Source: Streptantibioticus ferralitis (GTDB taxonomy: Bacteria > Actinomycetota > Actinomycetes > Streptomycetales > Streptomycetaceae). From it: a stretch of DNA of 64,000 nucleotides. Where the stretch lies: assembly GCF_029223525.1 (NCBI RefSeq), contig NZ_JARHTQ010000013.1, positions 1 to 64,000 of the forward strand, written 5' to 3'. Below, piece by piece: positions 17,092-25,147 of the stretch (its first letter is position 1; every line of letters begins with the position of its first letter). The notes below the pieces were generated by a model. It saw only the letters and a list, made by a program, of their open reading frames with translations, made no database searches and had not been told where the DNA came from. The position numbers were made by a program, and so were the translations under genes.

Positions 17092-17511
17092 ATGCGACTG
17101 CCCGAGGACGAGGCGCGGCGGCGGTTCACGGCCGCCAGGGTGCTGCGGTTGGCCACGATCGACCAGCGGGGACGCCCGCACCTGGTCCCGGCGGTCTTCG
17201 CGGCCGTGGGCCGTACGGTGTTCATGGCCGTCGACCAGAAGCCCAAGCGGCACCAGGAGTTGCGGCGGCTGGACAACATCCGCGCCACCCCGGAGGTCTC
17301 GCTCCTCGTGGACCACTACGAGGAGGAGTGGCGTCGCCTGTGGTGGGTGCGGGCGGACGGCACCGCCCGCATCCTCGGCGGGGACGACGACCGCATCGAG
17401 CCGATCCAGCGGCTGGCCGCCAAGTACCCGCAGTACGAGGGCCAGTTGCCGCGCGGGGCGGTCATCGACGTGACGGTCGACCGGTGGACGGGCTGGGCGT
17501 TCAGCGAGTAG
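17092..17511 (+). CDS. PPOX-class pyridoxamine 5'-phosphate oxidase-fold oxidoreductase
   Basis: Protein of 139 residues of the actinobacterial PPOX-class, probably F420-dependent, family (TIGR03668 type). Split beta-barrel features: RVLRLATIDQRGRPHLVPAV at 17-36, the basic AVDQKPKRHQEL segment for cofactor phosphate contact, and a terminal TGWAFSE. It is monocistronic and convergent with the PfpI-family gene 4 nt away. Cofactor choice (F420 or FMN) is inferred from the family. Confidence 0.85.
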   Translation: MRLPEDEARRRFTAARVLRLATIDQRGRPHLVPAVFAAVGRTVFMAVDQKPKRHQELRRLDNIRATPEVSLLVDHYEEEWRRLWWVRADGTARILGGDDDRIEPIQRLAAKYPQYEGQLPRGAVIDVTVDRWTGWAFSE

Positions 17512-17515
17512 CGGT

Positions 17516-18139
17516 CTACAGGCGCCAGGCGGCCAGCAGGTCCTTCGCGGCCTGCGGGGCCTTGGCGGGTGAGCCCGCGTCGAACGGCGGCTGCGGGTCG
17601 TACTCGATGAGCAGTTGCAACGCCTCGGCATGCGTGCGGTCCGCGATGCGCTCCACCAGGGCGAGGGCCATGTCGATGCCCGAGGAGACTCCGGCGGCGG
17701 TGACGATCCGGCCCTGGAAGACGGTGCGTTGCGGTGTGTACGTGGCGCCGTAGGACTCCAGGAGCTCCACCGCGCTCCAGTGGGTGGTGGCCTGCAGCCC
17801 CTTCAGCAGTCCGGCGGCGCCCAGCAGCAGCGACCCGGTGCACACCGAGGTCGTCCACTGCGCCAGGTCGTGCAGACGGCGGATCTGGTCCAGCAGCGGC
17901 TCGTCGTCGACCCGGCGGCGGGCACCTGGGCCACCCGGGACCAGCAGGATGTCGCAGCTGTCGACGTCGGCGAGCGCGGCTTCCGCGAGGAGCGCGGGGG
18001 TGCCGCTGTCGGGACGAACCGGCCCGGGCCGCGTGGCGGCGAAGACCACCTCGGCCTTCGGCAGTCCGTTCAGCACCTCGTACGGGCCGATCGCGTCGAG
18101 CGCTGTGAAGCCGTCGAAGACGGGGATGACGATACGCAT
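17516..18139 (-). CDS. DJ-1/PfpI-family protein
   Basis: Class I glutamine amidotransferase-like protein, 207 residues, with the nucleophile-elbow cysteine in SVCTGSLLLGAAG and a preceding LVPGGPGARR loop. It lacks the AraC domain of its neighbour. Located 10 nt downstream of a GlxA-type regulator with AAGGAGCG before its start, so the two are translated from one mRNA. Related proteins include isonitrile hydratase and proteases or chaperones of the family; specific activity unknown. Confidence 0.9.
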   Translation of the reverse strand: MRIVIPVFDGFTALDAIGPYEVLNGLPKAEVVFAATRPGPVRPDSGTPALLAEAALADVDSCDILLVPGGPGARRRVDDEPLLDQIRRLHDLAQWTTSVCTGSLLLGAAGLLKGLQATTHWSAVELLESYGATYTPQRTVFQGRIVTAAGVSSGIDMALALVERIADRTHAEALQLLIEYDPQPPFDAGSPAKAPQAAKDLLAAWRL

Positions 18140-18149
18140 GGGCGCTCCT

Positions 18150-19118
18150 TCATCGTGCGGTGGAGAAGTGATGGCGGTATTGCCCCGGCGTGACGCCGAG
18201 GGTGTGCTTGAAGCGGCGGTGCAGGGTCTCGGCGGTTCCGAAGCCGCAGACGCGGGCTATCGCGTCCACGGTGGTGTCCGTCGTCTCCAGCAGGGCCCGG
18301 GCCGCCTCGACGCGGACGGTCTCCACGTAGGCGGCCGGGGTGCGGCCGGTCTCGGCGCGGAAGACACGGGTGAGGTTGCGCTCGCTCATCCCGGCCCGCT
18401 CGGCGAGCACACGGACGGTCAGATCGTCCGCGAGATGGCCGGTGACCCAGGCCTGGACCTCGCGCAGCGGCTCCCGTGTCGGCCGCTGCGCGGCGAGTTG
18501 GGTGCTGAACTGGGCCTGGCCGCCAGGGCGTTGGACGAACATCACCAGCTGCCGGGCGACGGCCCGGGACACCTCGGGCCCGTGGTCCTCCTCGACCAGG
18601 GCGAGCGCCAGGTCCATCCCCGCGGTCACCCCGGCCGAGGTCCACACCTCCCCGTCCCGTACGAAGATGTGGTCCGGGGCGACCGTCACCTGCGGGTACT
18701 CGCGGGCCAGCCGCTCGCAGGACCCCCAGTGCGTCACCGCTCGCCGCCCGTCCAGCAACCCGGCCCGGGCCAGCAGGAACGCTCCGGTACACACCGAGGC
18801 CACCCGCCGGGCCCGCCCGGCCGCGGCCCGGAGCCAGCGGACGAGGTGCTCGTCGTCCGCCGCCTCCCGGTCGCCGGGGCCGCCGACGACCACCAGTGTG
18901 TCCAGCGGTCCCCCGCACCGCTGGACGGTACTGGTGGGTACGACGTCGACGCCGTGGCTGGCCCGCACCGCCCCGGGCTGGGGCGCGACGATCTCGACCA
19001 GGTAGCCGCTGCCCTCGGGCAGCCGCTCTGCTGCCTGCCCGAACACCTCGTGCGGTCCCGTCAGGTCCAGGAGCTGAAACCGCGGATAGACGACGAAGAC
19101 GATGCGGCGCTGCGTCAC
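18150..19118 (-). CDS. GlxA-type AraC-family transcriptional regulator with DJ-1/PfpI domain
   Basis: Regulator of about 322 residues. The N-terminal amidotransferase-like sensor domain begins RRIVFVVYPRFQLLDLTGP and has VCTGAFLLARAG as its elbow. The C-terminal AraC/XylS domain carries two helix-turn-helices (VLAERAGMSERNLTRVFRAE and IARVCGFGTAETLHRRFKHT). GTG 19118 matches the usual family N-terminus; an ATG at 19160 is the alternative. It likely controls the downstream PfpI gene. Divergent from a TetR gene. Confidence 0.9.
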   Translation of the reverse strand: MTQRRIVFVVYPRFQLLDLTGPHEVFGQAAERLPEGSGYLVEIVAPQPGAVRASHGVDVVPTSTVQRCGGPLDTLVVVGGPGDREAADDEHLVRWLRAAAGRARRVASVCTGAFLLARAGLLDGRRAVTHWGSCERLAREYPQVTVAPDHIFVRDGEVWTSAGVTAGMDLALALVEEDHGPEVSRAVARQLVMFVQRPGGQAQFSTQLAAQRPTREPLREVQAWVTGHLADDLTVRVLAERAGMSERNLTRVFRAETGRTPAAYVETVRVEAARALLETTDTTVDAIARVCGFGTAETLHRRFKHTLGVTPGQYRHHFSTAR

Positions 19119-19203
19119 ACACTCATCGTGGCGCGCCGTCGGTGATGGCGGCAAGGACATGGATATGACGATCTCAGCCAGTAGCGGTGGCTCTCTTTTT
19201 TCC

Positions 19204-19223
19204 TTTGACGCCTTGCCGTCAAA
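19204..19223. promoter_or_regulatory. Inverted repeat between glxA-type and tetR genes
   Basis: TTTGACG-N6-CGTCAAA is a perfect 7-bp inverted repeat in the divergent gap, 35 bp before the TetR start; it is a plausible autoregulatory operator. Confidence 0.5.
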
Positions 19224-19257
19224 CCCCTGGACGGCCGACTGATGGCGTTACCAAATC

Positions 19258-19923
19258 GTGAGGTTTAAACTGCCGATGGGCCGTAATACGCTCTCGCACG
19301 TGAGAGCCAACGGCCAGGGCCGATCACCAGGAGGGCGGTCGGCGCGCGGCGAGGACCGGCGCACGGAGATCGTCCAGGCCGCGCTGGCGGTCATCGCCGA
19401 GCGCGGCTACCGGGGCGCGTCACTGAGTGCGGTAGCGGAGCGGGTCGGCCTCACCCAGCAGGGGCTGCTGCACTACTTCCCCACGAAGGAAGCCCTGTTC
19501 ATGGCGGTACTGGAGGCCCGCGACCGCTGGGACGTGGCGTCGGCGGCGCTGCACGGCTCGGTCTGGCCGCTGGAGATGCTGGCCTCGCTGGTGGAGTACA
19601 ACGCGACCCGGCCCGGCCTTGTGCAGACCTTCACGGTGCTGGCGAGCGACAGCGTGACCGAGGGGCATCCGGCACACGACTTCTTCCGCGACCGCTATGC
19701 CTGGGTGCGCGCGGGCGCGGCGGACGCGCTGCGCGCCGAGTACGGGGACGAGCTGCCCGCCGGTCTCACTCCGGAGCGCGTCGCCCCGCTGCTCATCGCC
19801 GTGATGGACGGCCTGCAACTGCAGTGGCTGCTGGAGCCGGAGGAAGTGGACATGGCGGCCGCGTTCCGCGCCTTCCTGGCGCTGCTGAACCCCACGGAAC
19901 GCGGTAAGGGGCGTGCTCCATAG
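19258..19923 (+). CDS. TetR-family transcriptional regulator
   Basis: Regulator of up to 221 residues. The N-terminal helix-turn-helix spans about 34-80 (SLSAVAERVGLTQQGLLHYF). The ligand domain contains the segment ASLVEYNATRPGLVQTF, of the type seen in TetR_C_6-like regulators. Start is uncertain: GTG 19258, ATG 19276 or GTG 19300 are all in frame and no ribosome-binding site decides. The stop codon sits in the loop of a strong hairpin. Target unknown. Confidence 0.88.
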   Translation: MRFKLPMGRNTLSHVRANGQGRSPGGRSARGEDRRTEIVQAALAVIAERGYRGASLSAVAERVGLTQQGLLHYFPTKEALFMAVLEARDRWDVASAALHGSVWPLEMLASLVEYNATRPGLVQTFTVLASDSVTEGHPAHDFFRDRYAWVRAGAADALRAEYGDELPAGLTPERVAPLLIAVMDGLQLQWLLEPEEVDMAAAFRAFLALLNPTERGKGRAP

Positions 19924-19938
19924 AGCACGCCCCTTACC
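19903..19938. terminator. Bidirectional terminator containing the TetR stop codon
   Basis: A 16-bp perfect stem (GGTAAGGGGCGTGCTC with its complement) closes a CATA loop. The TAG stop of the TetR gene is at 19921-19923, straddling loop and stem, so the last codons of the gene form one arm. It serves the convergent Ohr gene too. Confidence 0.8.
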
Positions 19939-19956
19939 TGTGTGGCGAGTTGGCCG

Positions 19957-20385
19957 TCAGTCGACGGACAGCGTCACCTCGATGTTGCCGCGCGTCGCGT
20001 TGGAGTACGGGCACACCTGGTGTGCCTTCTCCACCAGCGACTTGGCGGTCTCGGCGTCCACGTTCGGGATGGACGCCGAGATGTCGACCTTGAGGCCGAA
20101 GCCGCCCGCCGCGGTCTTGCCGATGCCGACCTTGGCGGTCACGGTCGAACCGGAGATGTCCGCCTTCTCCTGGCGGGCGACCACGCCGAGGGCGCCCTGG
20201 AAGCAGGCGCTGTAGCCGGCGGCGAACAGCTGCTCCGGGTTGGTGCCGGCACCGCTGCCGCCCAGCTCCTTGGGCGGGTTGACGATGACGTCGAGCTTGC
20301 CGTCGTCACTGGCGACGCGGCCGTCGCGGCCGTTCTCGGCGGTCGCGACCGCGGTGTAGGCCACGTCTACGGACTGGATGGACAT
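19957..20385 (-). CDS. Organic hydroperoxide resistance protein (Ohr/OsmC family)
   Basis: Thiol-dependent peroxidase of 142 residues that reduces organic hydroperoxides. Both redox cysteines are present: Cys61 in GYSACFQGAL and Cys125 in HQVCPYSNATRGN, the arrangement of the Ohr branch. AGGAGG-like sequence precedes the ATG at 20385. No ohrR-type MarR gene is directly attached; the nearest MarR gene lies 1.2 kb away and is divergent from another gene. Cytosolic. Confidence 0.93.
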   Translation of the reverse strand: MSIQSVDVAYTAVATAENGRDGRVASDDGKLDVIVNPPKELGGSGAGTNPEQLFAAGYSACFQGALGVVARQEKADISGSTVTAKVGIGKTAAGGFGLKVDISASIPNVDAETAKSLVEKAHQVCPYSNATRGNIEVTLSVD

Positions 20386-20496
20386 ATAGCGACATCCTCC
20401 TGCTGGTGCGCCGCGACTCGCGCCCTCGATCGCGACGGTCTGGTGATGAGCCTAGGTGAGGGCTGCGAAGCCCGCGTAACGCCCCCGTTGCCTGCC

Positions 20497-21516
<1,020 letters not shown>

Positions 21517-21559
21517 GGGGAGGGCTCTCTCCTTCCGCCACAGCGTCACCATGGCAAAG

Positions 21560-21574
21560 GTTCAGGTTCTGAAC
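21560..21574. promoter_or_regulatory. Likely MarR operator
   Basis: GTTCAG-GTT-CTGAAC is a perfect 6-bp inverted repeat in the 111-bp gap between the oxidoreductase and the MarR gene, 44 bp from the oxidoreductase start and 54 bp from the MarR start. Confidence 0.6.
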
Positions 21575-21627
21575 TAATAATGCTCCTGGATATTTCACGT
21601 TGTCAAGCAAATGGGTATCCTGAAGCC

Positions 21628-22056
21628 ATGACGCCACGTATTGATCCCCTGACCAGGGAGGTCGTCGACCTCATCGGCTCGGTCGTCTTCCGCTACCACG
21701 AGGAGTACGACGCGGCGGCGGGCAAGCACCAGCTCACCGGCGCACAGGCCCGGGTGCTGGGGCTGCTCTCGCTCGAACCGATGCCCATGCGCCGGATCGC
21801 GGAGCAGCTCAAGTGCGAGCCGTCGAACGTCACCGGGATCATCGACCGGCTTGAGATACGCGGCCTGGTCGAACGGCGCCCGGACGCCGCCGACCGGCGG
21901 ATCAAGCTGGCCGCCGCGACGGCGGCGGGCAAGGAGACCTACGAGCGGCTGCGGTCCTCGCTGGACTTCGCCCGGGAGCCGCTGGCCCGACTGTCCACCG
22001 ACGAGCGGACGGCGTTGCGGGACATTTTGCGGCGCATGCTCGGCCTGGAGACCTGA
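21628..22056 (+). CDS. MarR-family transcriptional regulator
   Basis: Winged-helix repressor of 142 residues from the ATG at 21628. The recognition region is MRRIAEQLKCEPSNVTGIIDRL and the wing follows as ERRPDAADRRIKL. N- and C-terminal helices form the dimer interface. Probably represses the divergent oxidoreductase and itself through the inverted repeat at 21560-21574. No reactive cysteine is placed as in OhrR; the only cysteine is in the recognition segment. Confidence 0.92.
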   Translation: MTPRIDPLTREVVDLIGSVVFRYHEEYDAAAGKHQLTGAQARVLGLLSLEPMPMRRIAEQLKCEPSNVTGIIDRLEIRGLVERRPDAADRRIKLAAATAAGKETYERLRSSLDFAREPLARLSTDERTALRDILRRMLGLET

Positions 22057-22363
22057 GGCTCTCCAGGCGGCGTGGCGGCCGGGATGCCATGGGGCGCGGT
22101 GCGTTCGGACGCCGCCGGTCCGCGCCGTGCGGGTCGCTCGCCTTCACGGCGGAACAAATTCTGTCGGGGCAGGCCCCCGAACCCCCTGGGAGTGGGAGGG
22201 ACTCGGCCCCGACGCCCCCGGAGGTTTGGGGGCTGCCGCCAAGGAAGCCCGTAGGCAAGCGGACCGCCGACCGCAGCCACCGCTGGGGTTTGGGGCCTGC
22301 CCCCGACACCCCCGAGGCGGCACGGGGGCTTGGCTCCGGCTCTGGTCAGGTCCGCCGGAGGCG
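22057..22363. other. Gene-free GC-rich spacer
   Basis: About 300 nt between the MarR gene and the GlsB-like gene. It contains repeated G/C-run sequences such as GGGGCAGGCCCCCGAACCCCC and GGGGCCTGCCCCCGACACCCC, of the kind that decorate Streptomyces intergenic regions. No coding sequence is evident. Confidence 0.5.
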
Positions 22364-22636
22364 CTAGCGGCGCTCGCGGGAGTTGCCGAACAGGATCCGG
22401 TAGGCGATCAGCAGGACGAGCGAACCCGCGATCGCGGCCACCCAGGTCTTGAGGTCGAAGAACTGGTGCGGGATCGGGCGGTGCAGGAACTTCGCGGACA
22501 GCCAGCCGCCGAGGAACGCACCGGCGATACCGGTCAGCGTGGTGCCGATGAGGCCGCCCGGGTCACGCCCGGGCAGCAGGATCTTGGCTATCGCTCCGGC
22601 GAGCAGTCCCAGGATGATCCAGCCGACGATACCCAT
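22364..22636 (-). CDS. GlsB/YeaQ/YmgE-family stress response membrane protein
   Basis: Small integral membrane protein of 90 residues starting MGIVGWIILGLLAGAIAK. Three hydrophobic helices at about 3-20, 30-47 and 66-84 with the glycine-rich GRDPGGLIGTTLTGIAGAFL segment typical of the transglycosylase-associated protein family. The start is ATG 22636. It is downstream of an MFS gene by 179 nt and likely has its own promoter. Function in general stress is inferred from the family. Confidence 0.9.
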   Translation of the reverse strand: MGIVGWIILGLLAGAIAKILLPGRDPGGLIGTTLTGIAGAFLGGWLSAKFLHRPIPHQFFDLKTWVAAIAGSLVLLIAYRILFGNSRERR

Positions 22637-22815
22637 GTTGCTGTCCTGCCTTCTTCTCTTCGCTGCATGCGGCCACGGGGTGCGGCCACACCCCCACAGA
22701 CGCGGCCGCCCGCGGCCGCGGTTGCCAGTCCGCCTGCCCGCGCCCGGGCCGATCATGCGTGGCGAGGCTCGGCGCGGCGGACGGCCAGTTGGCCCCGTGC
22801 CCGCTGAACCCCGGC

Positions 22816-24171
22816 CTAGGCCTGCGGCGTTCTGGCGTCGTAGCGGGCGAATCCGCGCCACCGCAGCGCCAGCAGGCCCAACACCAGGACGCAGGCGAGG
22901 CCTCCGCCGACCACGGCGACGGTGGGCGAGGCCAGATCGGCGACGGAACCGGCGAGGAAGTCGCCGAGCCGCGGCCCGCCCGCGACCACCACGATGAACA
23001 CGCCCTGCAGTCGGCCGCGCATCTCGTCCGGGGTCGCCGCCTGCAGCATCGTGCTGCGGAACACCATGGAGATGGTGTCGGAGCAGCCCGCGATCGCCAG
23101 GAAGACCATGCCCAGCCACAGCTGACGGGTGAGCCCGAAGACGGCCACGGCCGCGCCCCAGGACGCGACGGCGAACAGGATCGCCAGGCTGTGCCGGCGT
23201 ATCCGGCCCAGCCAGCCGGAGAACAGCCCGCCCAGCACCGCGCCGATGGCGGGGGCCGCCACCAACAGGCCGACGGTCTTGGCACCGCCCCCGAACCACA
23301 GGGCCGCGATGGCCGGGAACAGCGCCCGGGGCTGTGCCAGCACCATGGCCGCCAGATCACAGAAGAAGGTCATCCGCACATTGGGACGGGTGGCCAGGAA
23401 GCGCAGTCCGTCCAGCACGGAGGCACGCCGCCGCCCGCCGCCGTCACCGCGGTCGGGACGGATGGCGGGCAGCCGCCACATGGCGTAGAGCGAGGCGGTG
23501 AAGGCCGCCACGTCGACCAGGTACGCGGCCTGGTAGCCCCACAGGCCGACGATCAGGCCGCCCAGCGAGGGGCCCGCCATCAGGCCCAGGTTGGTGGTGA
23601 GGGCCTGCAGTGCGTTGGCGGCGGGCAGCGACTCGGTCGGCAGCAGCCGGGGGATCATCGAGCTGCGGGCGGTGGAGTTCATGGCGAAGCAGATCGCCTG
23701 CAGCGCCACGATCCCGTACAGCAGCCACACGTGGTGGAAGTGCGCGAGCGCCGCCGCGGCCAGCACGACGGACAGCACCGTGGCCCCGCCGGCGCTCACC
23801 AGGCCCAGCTTGCGGCGGTCCACGGTGTCGGCGACCGCGCCGCCGTAGAGCCCGAAGACCACCAGCGGAACAAGGGAGAACAGGCCCACCAGGCCGACGG
23901 AGAAGGTGGACCGGGTGACCGCGTAGACCTGGAGGGAGACCGCGAGCGCGGTCATCTGCTGGCCCATCCAGGAGATCGTGTTGCCGAACCACAGACGGCG
24001 GTAGGCGGCCGAGATCCGCAACGGCGTCAGATCGGCGAACACCCGGCGCCGCGCCGCACCGCCCCCGTTGGGCGCGCCGGTGGCGGGCGGGCCGCCGGAG
24101 GCGCGTTCGGCCGTGGATCTGTCCGGGTCGTCAGCCCGGCTGCGTATCGAAGGCACACGACACGCTAGCAA
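22816..24171 (-). CDS. MFS transporter (enterobactin exporter EntS-like)
   Basis: Major facilitator protein of 451 residues with 12 predicted helices after a basic, disordered N-terminus of about 50 residues. Motif A-like GGAVADTVDRRKLG between helices 2 and 3 and a second copy SGWLGRIRRHSLA mid-protein are visible. It resembles the MFS_3/EntS group of exporters. Single gene; neighbours give no substrate. The start at 24171 could be later by some codons because the N-terminus is low complexity. Confidence 0.9.
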   Translation of the reverse strand: MLACRVPSIRSRADDPDRSTAERASGGPPATGAPNGGGAARRRVFADLTPLRISAAYRRLWFGNTISWMGQQMTALAVSLQVYAVTRSTFSVGLVGLFSLVPLVVFGLYGGAVADTVDRRKLGLVSAGGATVLSVVLAAAALAHFHHVWLLYGIVALQAICFAMNSTARSSMIPRLLPTESLPAANALQALTTNLGLMAGPSLGGLIVGLWGYQAAYLVDVAAFTASLYAMWRLPAIRPDRGDGGGRRRASVLDGLRFLATRPNVRMTFFCDLAAMVLAQPRALFPAIAALWFGGGAKTVGLLVAAPAIGAVLGGLFSGWLGRIRRHSLAILFAVASWGAAVAVFGLTRQLWLGMVFLAIAGCSDTISMVFRSTMLQAATPDEMRGRLQGVFIVVVAGGPRLGDFLAGSVADLASPTVAVVGGGLACVLVLGLLALRWRGFARYDARTPQA

Positions 24172-24325
24172 TCCGGCTGCCCCGTGCTCCGTACGGGTTC
24201 CGGGAACGTCCGTCGCGCGCCATTCAGCACATTGTGTGATCCCCTGTCAGATAACGGGTCAGCTGCCGGATTCCCGCATCGGACCCGGGAACATTGCGAC
24301 AGGGCAGCCATTCACGGAGGTCGCC

Positions 24326-25021
24326 ATGGAACGCTCCCAGGACTTCGAGCCCGGAAGATCCCCTGTGCCAGCCGAGCGGGAGACGCATCGCGCCCCGTCG
24401 AAGTCGGCCGTCGGCGCGGCCCTGCTGGCGCTGCTCGCGGGCGCGTGGCTGATGCACGACGGATCCCAGTCGAGTCAGCCGCCCGCCCCCAAGGCATCCG
24501 ACGGCCTGCCGCCGGGACGGCACAGCGGTGTCGTGTCCCCCTCGCCGACCGTCCTGCCCCTGCCGAACTCCGCCCCGAGGCGGGTCCGCATCCCGGCCAT
24601 CCGCGTCGACGCGCCCCTGATGAACCTCGCCATCGGCGCCGACCACCAGTTGCAGGTGCCGCCGGACAGCGACCGCAACCTGGCGGGGTGGTACGTCGGC
24701 AGCGTGATCCCCGGCGCCAAGGGCGCCTCGGTGCTCGCGGGGCATGTCGACACCATGGCGGGCCCGGCGGTCTTCTACAACCTCGGCTCGCTGCACAAGG
24801 GCAACACCGTCGAGGTCGCCCGCGCCGACCACCGCACCGCGGTGTTCACCATCTACGGCATCGAGGTGTACGCGAAGGAGAGCTTCCCCACCGAGAAGGT
24901 GTACGCCGACTCCCCGGCACCCGAGATCCGGCTGATCACCTGCGGCGGCGCCTTCTCGAAGAAGACCCACAGCTACACCGGCAACGTGGTGGTGTACGCC
25001 CGTCTCACCGGCACGAAATAG
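24326..25021 (+). CDS. Class E/F sortase
   Basis: Membrane-anchored transpeptidase or peptidase of 231 residues. The N-terminal anchor is VGAALLALLAGAWLMHD (about 33-49), followed by a proline-rich linker and the sortase barrel. The catalytic triad is His140 in LAGHVDT, Cys206 in LITCGG and Arg226 in VYARLTG. ATG 24326 with GGAGG 6 nt upstream. Class E/F enzymes are often found without an obvious LPxTG/LAxTG substrate gene beside them, and none is seen here. Confidence 0.92.
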   Translation: MERSQDFEPGRSPVPAERETHRAPSKSAVGAALLALLAGAWLMHDGSQSSQPPAPKASDGLPPGRHSGVVSPSPTVLPLPNSAPRRVRIPAIRVDAPLMNLAIGADHQLQVPPDSDRNLAGWYVGSVIPGAKGASVLAGHVDTMAGPAVFYNLGSLHKGNTVEVARADHRTAVFTIYGIEVYAKESFPTEKVYADSPAPEIRLITCGGAFSKKTHSYTGNVVVYARLTGTK

Positions 25022-25147
25022 CCCCGGCGCACGGGCCGCGGGCCGCGCGCCCGGCGAGTTGGACGAGCTGGACGGCCCCGGCGTACGGTGCCTGCTCGCG
25101 GTCGATGGCGACCACCCCCTGCGGGGGACGGGAGACAGTACGGAACC

